From the NCBI GenBank assembly GCA_028288705.1, contig JAQBNH010000007.1:372001-436000 (forward strand): a stretch of DNA of 64,000 nt, given 5' to 3'. The notes below the pieces were generated by a model. The model saw only the letters and a program-made list of their open reading frames with translations, was not told where the DNA came from and did not search any database. The translations under genes and the position numbers were made by a program. This DNA is from Ferruginibacter sp. Its GTDB lineage: Bacteria > Bacteroidota > Bacteroidia > Chitinophagales > Chitinophagaceae. This document shows, one piece after another, positions 25,341 through 34,677 of the stretch. The first letter of the stretch is position 1. Each line of letters opens with the position of its first letter.

Positions 25341-25370
25341 TTGCCATCCCGTTGAAAAGGCGTACATTTG
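25341..25370 (+). promoter_or_regulatory. typA: Promoter of typA in a 327-base gap
   Basis: TTG (25341-25343) and TACATTTG (25363-25370) are 19 bases apart, a full consensus match. Transcription near 25375 would give a leader of about 93 bases. The ORF-track start at 25234 lies upstream of this promoter and is rejected. Otherwise the gap 25141-25467 holds no gene I can support. Confidence 0.7.
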
Positions 25371-25379
25371 CGCCTCAAA

Positions 25380-25398
25380 AAACAGCTATTGGCTGTTT
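25380..25398 (+). other. 5'-leader hairpin of typA
   Basis: AAACAGC and GCTGTTT form a 7-bp stem with a five-base loop close to the predicted transcription start. A second, imperfect ACAG/CTGT pairing follows in the leader. The long structured leader contrasts with the short leaders elsewhere in the window. Confidence 0.4.
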
Positions 25399-25467
25399 AG
25401 CCGTAAGCACAGTTTACCTCTGTTTTTGCTCGATACCGCTAAACAACAGCAGCAAAATACATTAACA

Positions 25468-27279
25468 ATGAACATTCGCAACATCGCCATTATCGCTCAC
25501 GTTGATCATGGAAAAACAACACTGGTAGATAAAATCTTACATGCTACCAAAGTATTCAGAGAAAACCAGGATGCAGGTGAACTTATCATGGATAGCAACG
25601 ATCTTGAAAGAGAAAGAGGTATTACCATTTTTAGTAAAAACGTATCGGTTACTTATAAAGACGTTAAGATTAACGTTATTGATACCCCGGGGCATAGTGA
25701 CTTTGGCGGTGAAGTAGAAAGGGTATTGAAAATGGCGGATGGTGTTTTATTGCTGGTAGATGCGTTTGAAGGCCCGATGCCGCAAACACGTTTCGTACTG
25801 CAAAAAGCTCTTGCACTTGGCTTGCACCCGATCGTTGTGATCAATAAAGTAGATAAGCCAAATTGTCGGCCTGATGAAGTTCATGACGCAGTTTTTGAAC
25901 TCTTCTTTAACCTGGATGCAACAGAAGAGCAGCTGGATTTTCCTACAATCTACGGCAGTAGCAAGAACGGCTGGATGAATACATCTTTAACTGAAACAGA
26001 AAATATTTTGCCTTTGCTGGACGCGATCCTGGAACATGTTCCTGAGCCGAAAGTAAATGAAGGTTTTACGCAGATGCAAATCACTTCACTGGATTACTCT
26101 TCTTTCCTTGGCCGTATTGCTGTAGGTAAAGTTGCCCGTGGCAGTATCAAAGAAAACCAGCAGATCGCTTTAATGCAGGCTGATGGCACCGTAAAGAAAA
26201 TGAAGATCAAAGAGCTTTACGTGTTTGAAGGTATGGGCAAAAAGAAAGTAGCGGAAGTTTTCGCCGGTGATATTTGCGCAGTGGTTGGTTTGGAAACATT
26301 CAATATCGGTGATACCATCGCTGATGTGGAAAATCCTGAAGCCCTTCCGGTGATTAGTGTGGATGAACCAACGATGAGCATGTTATTCGGTATTAACAAT
26401 TCACCCTTCTTCGGTAAAGAAGGTAAGTTCGTTACCAGCCGTCACCTTCGTGACCGCCTGATGAAAGAAACGGAAAAAAACCTGGCACTTCGTGTGGAAG
26501 ACAGTGACAGTGCTGATAGCTTTAACGTATTTGGTCGTGGTATCCTTCACTTAGGTATCCTGATCGAAACGATGCGCAGGGAAGGTTTTGAATTAACGAT
26601 CGGCCAGCCGCAGGTGTTGGTAAAACACATCGACGGCGTTAAGAGCGAGCCTTTCGAGATCCTCGTTGTTGATGTTCCTTCTGAATACTCAGGTAAAGTA
26701 ATTGACCTCGTTACCCAGAAAAAAGGCGAAATGCTGGTTATGGAAACTAAAGGTGAAATGCAGCATCTTGAATTCGATATACCTTCAAGAGGGTTGATCG
26801 GTTTAAGAAGTAACATGCTGACAAACACTGCAGGTGAAGCTGTAATGGCACATCGTTTCAATGCTTACAAACCATGGAAAGGACCCATTCCTGGCCGTAA
26901 CAATGGTGTATTGCTGAGCAAAACAACAGAAAAAACAACGGGTTATTCTATCGATAAATTACAGGATCGCGGACGTTTCTTCGTTGATCCGGGTGAAGAT
27001 GTTTACGCAGGCCAGATCATCGCGGAACATATTAAGCCAGGAGATCTGGTTGTAAATGCAACAGAACCGAAGAAATTGACGAATCACCGTGCAAGCGGAT
27101 CTGATGATGCATCGAAAGCTGCGCCAAAGATCTTAATGTCACTGGAAGAATGTATGGAGTATATCCAGCAGGATGAGTGTATCGAGGTTACACCTAAAAG
27201 TGTTCGTCTGCGTAAAACGATCCTGAATGAAGACGATCGCAAACGCGTAAGCAAGTCGATGGCTTCTGAAGCAGTATAA
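25468..27279 (+). CDS. typA: Translational GTPase TypA/BipA
   Basis: A 603-residue ribosome-associated GTPase of the elongation-factor family. G1 is [15 protein letters not shown] (residues 8-22), followed by [24 protein letters not shown], and NKVDKP. Domains II, III and V follow, then the BipA-specific C-terminal domain with [18 protein letters not shown]. BipA helps ribosome assembly and stress or low-temperature translation in other bacteria. The start is ATG at 25468; the ORF-track extension of 78 residues is upstream leader sequence. A terminator follows directly. Length matches the family's 600-610. Confidence 0.97.
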   Translation: MNIRNIAIIAHVDHGKTTLVDKILHATKVFRENQDAGELIMDSNDLERERGITIFSKNVSVTYKDVKINVIDTPGHSDFGGEVERVLKMADGVLLLVDAFEGPMPQTRFVLQKALALGLHPIVVINKVDKPNCRPDEVHDAVFELFFNLDATEEQLDFPTIYGSSKNGWMNTSLTETENILPLLDAILEHVPEPKVNEGFTQMQITSLDYSSFLGRIAVGKVARGSIKENQQIALMQADGTVKKMKIKELYVFEGMGKKKVAEVFAGDICAVVGLETFNIGDTIADVENPEALPVISVDEPTMSMLFGINNSPFFGKEGKFVTSRHLRDRLMKETEKNLALRVEDSDSADSFNVFGRGILHLGILIETMRREGFELTIGQPQVLVKHIDGVKSEPFEILVVDVPSEYSGKVIDLVTQKKGEMLVMETKGEMQHLEFDIPSRGLIGLRSNMLTNTAGEAVMAHRFNAYKPWKGPIPGRNNGVLLSKTTEKTTGYSIDKLQDRGRFFVDPGEDVYAGQIIAEHIKPGDLVVNATEPKKLTNHRASGSDDASKAAPKILMSLEECMEYIQQDECIEVTPKSVRLRKTILNEDDRKRVSKSMASEAV

Positions 27280-27300
27280 TCAACGATTTTAATCATACTT

Positions 27301-27329
27301 AATCCGCTCCGAAACGAGCGGATTTTTTT
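27301..27329 (+). terminator. Intrinsic terminator of typA
   Basis: AATCCGCTC and GAGCGGATT form a perfect 9-bp stem with a six-base loop and a T-run, 21 bases after the typA stop. Confidence 0.9.
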
Positions 27330-27370
27330 ATTCTGTCGGGTTTTATACCGATTCTTTTACACGGAAGGCG

Positions 27371-27378
27371 TATTTTTG
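27371..27378 (+). promoter_or_regulatory. -7 box abutting a start codon
   Basis: TATTTTTG is an exact TAnnTTTG match and ends four bases before the ATG at 27383. Transcription would start at the A of the start codon, giving a leaderless message. No -33 TTG is evident at the usual distance. Confidence 0.4.
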
Positions 27379-27382
27379 CAGC

Positions 27383-27616
27383 ATGAAAAAATACATGGTT
27401 TTCCTGGTTGTTTTTACCCTGGCTTTTTTGCTGGCGGCTGACGCCGGGGCTCAATGCGCGATGTGTACAAAAACAGCTTCGCAATTGGGTGAAAAACCTG
27501 CGCTGGGCCTCAACAATGGCATCCTGTACCTGATGCTGGCGCCATTTAGCATTGTGGGTTTTATCGCTTTCCGTTGGTGGAAAGGCCAGTCTGCCGCTGA
27601 TGATGCCGGGGAATAA
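27383..27616 (+). CDS. Small exported CxxC membrane protein
   Basis: A 77-residue protein. The signal peptide (MKKYMVFLVVFTLAFLLAADAGAQ) is directly followed by CAMCTKTASQLG, a periplasmic C-x-x-C pair, then a transmembrane segment (ILYLMLAPFSIVGFIAFRWW) and a short acidic tail inside. Conserved small proteins of this shape are common in Bacteroidota, but I know no function; the CxxC might bind metal or haem or take part in redox exchange. It sits alone between the typA terminator and an inverted repeat. If leaderless at the ATG, a later Met5 could also start it. Confidence 0.75.
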   Translation: MKKYMVFLVVFTLAFLLAADAGAQCAMCTKTASQLGEKPALGLNNGILYLMLAPFSIVGFIAFRWWKGQSAADDAGE

Positions 27617-27659
27617 CAACGGGCTCGTGAGTTGTTTCTCCCAAAAATATCGAAGTTTT

Positions 27660-27681
27660 TTAGGCTATATTGCCAGCCTAA
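27660..27681. repeat. Inverted repeat upstream of FkbM gene
   Basis: TTAGGCT and AGCCTAA form a perfect 7-bp inverted repeat around eight bases. No T-run follows on the plus strand, and A residues follow on the minus. It may be a weak terminator of the 77-residue gene or an operator for the FkbM gene 28 bases on. Confidence 0.35.
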
Positions 27682-27708
27682 ATTAACTGTTCATTCAATT
27701 ACTTAAAG

Positions 27709-28479
27709 ATGTCGAGCCGGTTACCCGCATTTATTAAAAACTATGGCTTTTTAAATGGCCTTAAGTTATACCGCCATATTAAATCAAAATCAAATGCTGC
27801 CATTCGCCTGCCGGGCTTACAGCATCCACTTTACCTCCGCGGCAAACCAGATTCTACCGACGCATTTATCTTCGAACAGATCTTTATAGAAAAACAATAC
27901 GACGTGAGCATTCCGCTGACGCCAAAATTCATCATCGATCTCGGCGCAAATGTTGGCTTCGCAAGCGTGCTTTTCGCAAACCTTTATCCCAACGCGAAAA
28001 TATTGGCCATTGAGCCAGACGCCGGCAATTATGAAGCTGCAAAAAAAAATCTGGCGCCTTATAAAAATGTGACGTTGATAAAGGGCGCTGTCTGGCACAA
28101 ATCGGAAATGATCAATCTTGTTGACGATGGTTTTGGGGAGGCGGCATTTATGATTAAACCGGGACAAGGATCAAACATGGTGCAGGGCTATACGATAAAA
28201 GAATTGATGGAGCAACTCGGCACCAATCATATCGACTTATTAAAAATGGATGTGGAAGGCGCCGAAAAAGAATTGTTTGAATATGACGCCAAGAGCTGGA
28301 TCCCTTTTACCAAAATGATGCTGGTGGAAACGCATGACCGCTACAAGAAAAACTCCAGTACGGCTGTCTTCCAGGAGATGGCGCATTATGATTTTTCGCT
28401 GGAATTAAAAGGCGAGAATATGGTGTTGTATAATAATCTCCTGATCAATCCTTATCCGAAACACAATACGAACGATTAA
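27709..28479 (+). CDS. FkbM-family SAM-dependent methyltransferase
   Basis: A 256-residue cytoplasmic protein. The SAM-binding core shows FIIDLGANVGFASVLFANLYPNAKILAIEPD at about residues 83-115, followed by the FkbM-type DLLKMDVEGAEKELF motif near 180-195. FkbM-family enzymes O-methylate sugars or polyketides; among glycosyltransferases, sugar methylation in the envelope is plausible. The substrate is inferred only. Its stop overlaps the stop region of the convergent glycosyltransferase by four bases, so the two genes share transcription ends and no terminator is visible. Confidence 0.85.
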   Translation: MSSRLPAFIKNYGFLNGLKLYRHIKSKSNAAIRLPGLQHPLYLRGKPDSTDAFIFEQIFIEKQYDVSIPLTPKFIIDLGANVGFASVLFANLYPNAKILAIEPDAGNYEAAKKNLAPYKNVTLIKGAVWHKSEMINLVDDGFGEAAFMIKPGQGSNMVQGYTIKELMEQLGTNHIDLLKMDVEGAEKELFEYDAKSWIPFTKMMLVETHDRYKKNSSTAVFQEMAHYDFSLELKGENMVLYNNLLINPYPKHNTND

Positions 28480-29390
28480 TAGTTTGGCTTGAAAAACATT
28501 TTCAGGCTGTAAAGGATCTTCCGGTATGCCGGCTTGTTTTTTATTACGAGCAGGTTATTAATATTTTTAAAAAAGAACAGGCTGCGCTTTGCACTGGGCT
28601 TTTTATGAAAAAGCAAAATCATTTGCCGCAACAGTTTTTTCGTCGCCTCATCCTTTACCGGCGCATTTTCCATCGCCTTTAATTCAGAGAGCTTGATCGT
28701 AAATTTTTGCGCGGAAGTTTTTCGGTTCTTTTTATTTTTCGTTTTGCCCGTGCCCACTGTATTTGTATCGTGCTGCCGGTATTTCACCAATGCGCGATCC
28801 AGGAACCGAATGCCATTGCTGGCAGCTGCGCAAAAACTTATCCAGCGGTCAAACATGATCTCCGCAGGAAATGGCGAAATCTTTCTGACGAAATCTGCCC
28901 TCATCAGAATAGTATGACCCGGAACACAATTGCCCATTAAAAAAGGGGCACCAGAGTAATACGACTGCAGGTTCATCATCGACTTGAATGTTTTGTTCAT
29001 CGACCTGCCTTCTTTATCCACCAGCGCAGAATCAGAATACACGGCATCTGCATCCCCAATTTCATTAATAAGCAAAGCTATTTTATCCAGTTCCCAAATA
29101 TCGTCCTGGTCGGCAATCGCGATAAATTCACCCCTGCAATGTTGGAAAGAATGCTCAAATGTTTTCGTCACGCCCTGGTTGGCTTCATTAAAAAAAAGTT
29201 TGATCCGGCTATCGCGCTGCTGCCAATCTTTTAGCAAGGAAATAGTTTGATCCGCAGAACAATCATCGGTGATAATCAGCTCCAGGTTCTTATAAGTCTG
29301 GCTGAGGATCGTTTCCAGTTGTTCAGCCAGATAAGCTGCCCCATTATAGGTTGCCATCGCAACTGAAACCAATGAACCGTACCGCTCCAT
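28476..29390 (-). CDS. Family 2 glycosyltransferase
   Basis: A 304-residue glycosyltransferase with a GT-A fold. Landmarks are VSVAMATYNGAAYLAEQLETILSQTYKNLELIITDD, the DQDDIWELDKIALL acid motif for the nucleotide sugar, and GHTILMRADF. The C-terminal 80 residues are Lys-rich and helical, possibly peripheral to the membrane. It transfers a sugar from a nucleotide donor to an envelope acceptor; the sugar cannot be read. It is last in a minus-strand series with meaB (29 bases upstream) and another GT. Confidence 0.88.
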   Translation of the reverse strand: MERYGSLVSVAMATYNGAAYLAEQLETILSQTYKNLELIITDDCSADQTISLLKDWQQRDSRIKLFFNEANQGVTKTFEHSFQHCRGEFIAIADQDDIWELDKIALLINEIGDADAVYSDSALVDKEGRSMNKTFKSMMNLQSYYSGAPFLMGNCVPGHTILMRADFVRKISPFPAEIMFDRWISFCAAASNGIRFLDRALVKYRQHDTNTVGTGKTKNKKNRKTSAQKFTIKLSELKAMENAPVKDEATKKLLRQMILLFHKKPSAKRSLFFFKNINNLLVIKNKPAYRKILYSLKMFFKPNY

Positions 29391-29419
29391 ACCTGTATTA
29401 TTATGCCTGATAAATAAAA

Positions 29420-30316
29420 TTAGTTTTTTAGCCGCGCCACAAACTGATAAAGATTAAAAGTGCCCTTGCCCGCAGCCGCTTCAATAGCTTCTTTAAGTGC
29501 AGGCTTACTCACGTCTTTCATCCTTTTTGCCTGGATAAGCTGGTAAGCTTTTTCTGCCAGTAACCAAAAGCGCTTTTCATTCCTGCCCGTTTTTATTTTT
29601 TCCAGCGCCGTGTACAATTCTGCGACGCCTTCTTTTTTAGAAGCGACGGTTTTGATCACCGGAATCTCTTCAGACTTATGATGGAAAGCCGGTGCCAGCA
29701 TCATGCGCAGGTTTCTGACAAAAAGATCAGCGCCCGGCCTGTCGGATTTATTGACGACAAACATATCCGCAATTTCCATCAATCCCGCTTTCATCGTTTG
29801 AATTTCGTCGCCGGCTTCGGGAACCAGCACAACGATCGTGGTATCTGCCAGGCCTGCAATTTCAATTTCACTCTGACCAACACCAACTGTTTCAACAATA
29901 ATATAATCGAAGCCTGCCGCGTTCATCAGTTCATTGATCTCGATAATTTTGGGATGCAAACCACCCATTGCACCGCGGGTGGCGAGTGACCGGATGAAAA
30001 CATTCGGATCATTGTACCAGTTGCTCATCCTGATCCTGTCGCCCAATAAAGCACCTGCATTAAACGGTGAAGACGGATCTACACAAAGCACACCGACTTT
30101 TTTACCGGCATCGAGCATTTGCCCGATCAGCGCGTCTGTGAGCGTGCTCTTTCCCGCACCGGGTGGGCCAGTAATACCAATTACGGTTGTATGCCCGGAG
30201 GGAATTGACTCCAGCAGTGTTTCATAACCGGGCACTTCGTTTTCTACCAGCGAAATACAGCGTGCCAGCGTTTTAAAATTTCCAGATTGAATTTCCTGTA
30301 ACCGTTGCGCCCACAT
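29420..30316 (-). CDS. meaB: MeaB/ArgK-family GTPase
   Basis: A 298-residue P-loop GTPase. The Walker A GITGPPGAGKSTLTDAL is near residue 48, followed by VGVLCVDPSSPF, the VETVGVGQSEIEIAGLADTTIVV segment, and the NKSDRPGAD guanine motif. MeaB chaperones the B12-dependent methylmalonyl-CoA mutase, ensuring loading and protection of the cofactor. No mutase gene is in this window, and the gene lies between two glycosyltransferases in the same direction (spacings 18 and 29 bases), so its presence here is probably a housekeeping insertion. Family assignment is firm. Confidence 0.92.
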   Translation of the reverse strand: MWAQRLQEIQSGNFKTLARCISLVENEVPGYETLLESIPSGHTTVIGITGPPGAGKSTLTDALIGQMLDAGKKVGVLCVDPSSPFNAGALLGDRIRMSNWYNDPNVFIRSLATRGAMGGLHPKIIEINELMNAAGFDYIIVETVGVGQSEIEIAGLADTTIVVLVPEAGDEIQTMKAGLMEIADMFVVNKSDRPGADLFVRNLRMMLAPAFHHKSEEIPVIKTVASKKEGVAELYTALEKIKTGRNEKRFWLLAEKAYQLIQAKRMKDVSKPALKEAIEAAAGKGTFNLYQFVARLKN

Positions 30317-30334
30317 AGGGATGATTAAATTTTA

Positions 30335-31210
30335 TCAGCGTATGACTGTATGATTACGAAAGGCAAATAGTCTTTTTCCCGTGATCTTTTCAATATAGTA
30401 CATCAGCTTGTCTTTTGCCGAAAGCTTTTTCTTTGTTGTATCTAACTCGATGTTCCAGTTTTTTTCGGCGATCCGCTTTTGCATAACCATTGGATGGCTG
30501 CCTTTGAATTTTTTAATCGAATCAAATTCATTAAAATCAAAAATTGCCGAAGCTTTTTGAAATTGTGCTACAGCGGCATCATCATCCGACCAATACCGAC
30601 ACACATTATTTTGTTTCGCCTTCATATTCTCCGGGCTTTTCACCCAGCCATAATGATAAACAAATGCATCAATCGCCGCGACATTTATCTTAGCGCCTTC
30701 TCTCCGGAAGCCCTGTGCATCTAAATGCGAACGAATGCTTTTATCATTCCGAATGATCCGCGTTTCACAGTTATACCATTTCCTGCTATCGCCAATGTAA
30801 TCGTACGTACCATAAAAATGCAGGTACTTAAATAGAAGGCCATCTACTTTTTTGTCGGGTAAATATTTATTTGCAGCCTTTAGAATTTCAGCGTGGGAAG
30901 AATCGGGAACAACCTCGTCTGCCTGGATATAAAAAATCCAGTCTGTGTCCGCGGAAACCTCGTCCAGGGCCTTATTCGTTTCTGCTGCCAGCACGCGGCC
31001 ATCTTTTCTCAGACTCATATCCCAGGAAGAAAGCATGATGCGGATCTTGGGTGAATTGATCGAACGAATCAGGTCCAGTGTATTGTCTTCGCCGGGATCA
31101 ACACTTACCAGCATTTCATCAACAACCGGCAGGATGGAGCTGATCGCTTCAACGATAGGATAATCGTTGATGATCGCGTTCCGAATAATCGTGAGGCCGG
31201 TAATTTTCAT
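30335..31210 (-). CDS. Glycosyltransferase-like protein, GT2 type
   Basis: A 291-residue protein starting MKITGLTIIRNAIINDYPIVEAISSILPVVDEMLVSVD. The GT-A start has the TIIRNA pattern, with an acid motif in WIFYIQADEVVPD. Later parts (YDYIGDSRKWYNCETRIIRN; VYHYGWVKSPENMKAKQNN) fit the family of glycosyltransferase-like proteins of cell-envelope loci. Donor and acceptor are unknown. It starts a probable minus-strand operon with meaB and the next GT, diverging from the WaaE-like gene about 93 bases away. Confidence 0.82.
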   Translation of the reverse strand: MKITGLTIIRNAIINDYPIVEAISSILPVVDEMLVSVDPGEDNTLDLIRSINSPKIRIMLSSWDMSLRKDGRVLAAETNKALDEVSADTDWIFYIQADEVVPDSSHAEILKAANKYLPDKKVDGLLFKYLHFYGTYDYIGDSRKWYNCETRIIRNDKSIRSHLDAQGFRREGAKINVAAIDAFVYHYGWVKSPENMKAKQNNVCRYWSDDDAAVAQFQKASAIFDFNEFDSIKKFKGSHPMVMQKRIAEKNWNIELDTTKKKLSAKDKLMYYIEKITGKRLFAFRNHTVIR

Positions 31211-31303
31211 CCGAACATGTACATTTAGATCGGTAAAATTAATGCTTTTGTGCGCGTCAACAGAAATCTGCCACAGCTTGCGGCATTATAAATAAATTGC
31301 AGC

Positions 31304-32077
31304 ATGAAGTTATCCGCCGTCATCATCACAAAAAATGAAGCGCATATCATTGGAAAAACATTGGCCGCTTTAAAAAACCTGGCAGATGAGGTGATCATTG
31401 TGGATAGCGGCAGCACGGACGAAACGCTGTCGATCTGCCGGCAGATGAATGCCAGGATCATTGAAACCAATTGGGAAGGTTATGGCGTCACGAAGAATAA
31501 GGGGATTGCTGCGGCAACAAATGACTGGATCCTGAGCCTCGATGCCGATGAGGTTCCGGATGAAAAGGTTCAGCAACAATTGCAGCAATTACCGGAAGGC
31601 GATGCGCGAAATGTTTACCGGTTCAACTATCTTAATATATTTTGTAATAAGCCGATCCGCCATGGCGTTTGGGGCGGCGATAAACATATCCGGTTGTTCA
31701 ACCGAAGGCTTGTAAAATGGAACGACGTGCCTGTTCACGAAAACCTGATCTTTCCCGCCGATATTAACGTTATCCCGCTGCCGGGTTATATCCGGCACTA
31801 TACCGTTAACAGTGTGGAAGACTATATGCAAAAAACGCTGGCATATGCAAAAGCAAATGCGCATAAGTATTTCCTGCAGGGAAAATCTGCCGGCTTCATT
31901 AAACTTCGCGTCGCCCCGGCATTTAATTTTTTCAAAAATTACCTGCTGAGGCTGGGATTTTTAGATGGGCGGGAAGGTTACCTGGTGTGCAAAACAACGG
32001 CCTGGTACACTTTTATGAAATATGTGTATTTACAGGAGATGATAGACAATAGGAATGCGGGCCCATCCCGATCCTGA
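31304..32077 (+). CDS. WaaE/KdtX-like GT2 glycosyltransferase
   Basis: A 257-residue glycosyltransferase with family-2 GT-A fold. MKLSAVIITKNEAHIIGKTL and ADEVIIVDSGSTDETL at the start, then WILSLDADEVPDE, are typical of the WaaE/KdtX-like lipopolysaccharide core glucosyltransferase family. The C-terminal part (FIKLRVAPAFNFFKNYLLRLGFLDG...CKTTAWYTFMKYVYLQE) is the usual amphipathic helical tail. It probably adds a core sugar to lipooligosaccharide at the inner membrane, next to the ABC exporter gene 70 bases downstream. Confidence 0.88.
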   Translation: MKLSAVIITKNEAHIIGKTLAALKNLADEVIIVDSGSTDETLSICRQMNARIIETNWEGYGVTKNKGIAAATNDWILSLDADEVPDEKVQQQLQQLPEGDARNVYRFNYLNIFCNKPIRHGVWGGDKHIRLFNRRLVKWNDVPVHENLIFPADINVIPLPGYIRHYTVNSVEDYMQKTLAYAKANAHKYFLQGKSAGFIKLRVAPAFNFFKNYLLRLGFLDGREGYLVCKTTAWYTFMKYVYLQEMIDNRNAGPSRS

Positions 32078-32107
32078 GCTGCAGGCGTTCATTTTAAAAG
32101 TAGTTAC

Positions 32108-32137
32108 TTTGCATGCTCAATACTGATATTACCTTTT
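32108..32137 (+). promoter_or_regulatory. Promoter candidate of the ABC exporter gene
   Basis: TTTG (32108-32111) and TACCTTTT (32130-32137; seven of eight) are 18 bases apart, ten bases upstream of the ATG at 32148. Confidence 0.4.
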
Positions 32138-32147
32138 ATCCTTTTGC

Positions 32148-33980
32148 ATGAAGAGTTTACAAACTATTTTTAAGTATATAAAAAAATACCCCAGCCTCGT
32201 AGCTACTTATTTCACTTTCAATGTGCTGTCTGCGATTTTTGGCGTGATTTCGCTGGGTTTATTGAGCCCGTTTTTAATGCTGATCTTCAAACAGGGTGAT
32301 GCTTTTAAAGCGGTAACGGGAACGGGTTTCTTTAACCGCATCAACCCCATCAATTATTTTAAGGAATGGTTATATGAAATGATTCAAACGCCCGGTGGCA
32401 GCATTAAAGCGCTGATGGTGATCTGTATCGTTGTGTTTATTTCAATTCTGTTGAAGAATTTATTTGCTTATTTAAGCATGTATTTTTTGAACCCGATCCG
32501 GAACCGCATTCTCAACGATATGCGCAGCAGCATGTATCATAAAATCCTGCAACTTCCGGTTGGTTATTTCAGCGAGCAACGCAAAGGTGATATCATGAGC
32601 AAACTCTCCAACGACCTCGGCGATGTGGAAGGTTCAACGATCAGCGTGCTGGAAAGTATCTTTCGCGAACCCATCACGATCATCTTGTTCTTTGTATATA
32701 TGATCATCCTTAGCCCGCAACTCACGTTGTTTTTACTGATCTTCCTGCCGGTTTCCGGCTTCATCCTGGGCCGTATCGGCCGCTCATTGAAAAAAGAAAA
32801 CAAACTGGTATTGCAACAATTCGGCACTTTGTTTTCAACAATTGAAGAAACGCTTGGCGGGATCCGTATCATCAAGGCTTTTAATGCAGAAGATAAGATC
32901 CGCAACAAGTTTGAGGCAGAAAATACAGCGATGTATGACCTGAAAAATAAAGCCAACAGGCGGCGCGACCTGGCCTCCCCGGTTTCAGAAGCATTGGGCA
33001 TTACGGCGGTCCTTTGTATTTTATGGTATGGGGGAAGAATGGTATTAAGCGGTGATAAAGGATTCACGTTGAGCGCCGGTGATTTTCTTGCCTACATCGC
33101 CATTTTCACCCAATTGATTCAACCATTGAAAGGTTTGTCTAATGCCTCTTACAACCTACAAAAAGGTGCGGCAAGTATTGAAAGAATCGAAGGGTTGATC
33201 AACGAAGATGTAGACATTAAAGAACTGCCGGATGCAAAAGTGCTGGAAAATTTTAATCATTCGATCGAACTCAAAAACGTCAGTTTTGGTTATGAAGGCG
33301 TTCCGGTTTTAAAGAACATCAACCTGCTGATCGAAAAAGGAAAAACAATCGCATTGGTAGGCAGCAGTGGCGCAGGAAAAAGCACGCTGGCAGATCTGAT
33401 CCCACGTTTTATTGACGCCAGTGGCGGCGAAGTGCTGATCGACGGAGTGAACATAAAAAATTACACGCTGGCATCTGTGCGCCATCAAATGGGCATCGTA
33501 ACACAGGAAGCCATCCTGTTCAATACAAGTATTGAAGAAAATATTTCATTGGGCAAAGATGGTGCTGCCGCTGCTGAAATTGCAGAAGCTGCGCGGATCG
33601 CTAACGCACACAATTTTATTGAGAAAAAAGAAGATGGCTATGCGACCAATATCGGCGACCGCGGCATGAAACTCAGTGGGGGCGAACGTCAGCGGCTAAC
33701 CATCGCGCGTGCTGTTCTTAAAAATCCGCCGATCCTTATTTTAGATGAAGCTACTTCTTCCCTGGATACGGAGAGTGAGCGCCTCGTGCAGGATGCGATC
33801 AATAACCTGATGAATAACCGCACGTCGATCGTTATCGCACATCGCCTGAGTACGATCCGCCACGCCAACGAAATTGTTGTATTGCAAAAAGGGGAAATCG
33901 TTGAACGGGGCACTCACGACAGCCTGATTCAACAGGATGGTTTTTATAAACGGCTGGTAGATATGCAGGAAGTGAAATAA
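32148..33980 (+). CDS. MsbA-like ABC transporter (fused permease and ATPase)
   Basis: A 610-residue half-transporter. The N-terminal membrane domain spans about residues 15-330 with six helices. The ATPase domain has Walker A GSSGAGKSTL (near 404-413), signature LSGGERQRL, Walker B ILILDEATSSLD and the H-loop IVIAHRLST. Homologues flip lipid A core across the inner membrane; the neighbouring glycosyltransferases and lptC make that role the most likely here. Peptide or lipid alternatives cannot be excluded. The LON-domain gene follows by 52 bases. Confidence 0.88.
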   Translation: MKSLQTIFKYIKKYPSLVATYFTFNVLSAIFGVISLGLLSPFLMLIFKQGDAFKAVTGTGFFNRINPINYFKEWLYEMIQTPGGSIKALMVICIVVFISILLKNLFAYLSMYFLNPIRNRILNDMRSSMYHKILQLPVGYFSEQRKGDIMSKLSNDLGDVEGSTISVLESIFREPITIILFFVYMIILSPQLTLFLLIFLPVSGFILGRIGRSLKKENKLVLQQFGTLFSTIEETLGGIRIIKAFNAEDKIRNKFEAENTAMYDLKNKANRRRDLASPVSEALGITAVLCILWYGGRMVLSGDKGFTLSAGDFLAYIAIFTQLIQPLKGLSNASYNLQKGAASIERIEGLINEDVDIKELPDAKVLENFNHSIELKNVSFGYEGVPVLKNINLLIEKGKTIALVGSSGAGKSTLADLIPRFIDASGGEVLIDGVNIKNYTLASVRHQMGIVTQEAILFNTSIEENISLGKDGAAAAEIAEAARIANAHNFIEKKEDGYATNIGDRGMKLSGGERQRLTIARAVLKNPPILILDEATSSLDTESERLVQDAINNLMNNRTSIVIAHRLSTIRHANEIVVLQKGEIVERGTHDSLIQQDGFYKRLVDMQEVK

Positions 33981-34032
33981 TATTTTTTTCGCCATAGAAT
34001 CCTGAGTAATTTGTCTACCCAAAATATTTTCT

Positions 34033-34671
34033 ATGACGAATTTCATTCCCATATTTCCGTTGGGCCTCGTGCTATACCCCGGCGAGCAATTGAACCTGCA
34101 CATATTTGAGCCCCGCTATAAACAACTCATCAAAGAATGTTTTGAAGCCAAAAAACCATTTGGCCTTCCGGCGGTCATCAATGATAAAGTGTCTGAATTG
34201 GGAACGCTGGTGAATGTGCTGGAGATCACCCAAACTTATGATGATGGTAAAATGGATATCCGCACGGAAGGCACTGAAGTTTTTAAGATCCTGGAAATCG
34301 TAAAGGAAATTCCGGATAAATTATACAGCGGCGCGATCGTCACCTATCCTAAAATCACGATGCGGGGCAGCGCCGGCCTGATGAAAAAATTGCTTGCCGG
34401 TGTACGCGCCATTCACAAACAGTTGCAGGTTGATAAAGATTTTAAAAAGCCAGATGAAGAATTGCTGAGCTACGATATCGCCCATCATGCCGGCCTGTCA
34501 CTTGAAGACGAATATCATTTGCTCGAACTGGAGCAGGAACTTCACCGCCAGGAATTTTTAAAAAGGCATCTCGCCAAAGTCGTTCCAATGATGGCTGAAA
34601 TGGAACTTTTGAAAAACAAAATCAAATTGAACGGGCATTTTAAAAACCTCGAAGGCTTTTCTTTTAAATAA
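34033..34671 (+). CDS. LON substrate-binding-domain protein
   Basis: A 212-residue cytoplasmic protein with an N-terminal LON domain: NFIPIFPLGLVLYPGEQLNLHIFEPRYKQLI, typical of the beta-rich substrate-binding region of Lon protease and small stand-alone homologues. There is no AAA or protease domain, so it is not a full Lon. The C-terminal half is helical (LEDEYHLLELEQELHRQEFLKRHL). Stand-alone LON proteins bind proteins or may act as adaptors; the role is unknown. coaX follows by six bases, so they form one unit. Confidence 0.82.
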   Translation: MTNFIPIFPLGLVLYPGEQLNLHIFEPRYKQLIKECFEAKKPFGLPAVINDKVSELGTLVNVLEITQTYDDGKMDIRTEGTEVFKILEIVKEIPDKLYSGAIVTYPKITMRGSAGLMKKLLAGVRAIHKQLQVDKDFKKPDEELLSYDIAHHAGLSLEDEYHLLELEQELHRQEFLKRHLAKVVPMMAEMELLKNKIKLNGHFKNLEGFSFK

Positions 34672-34677
34672 CTCATC

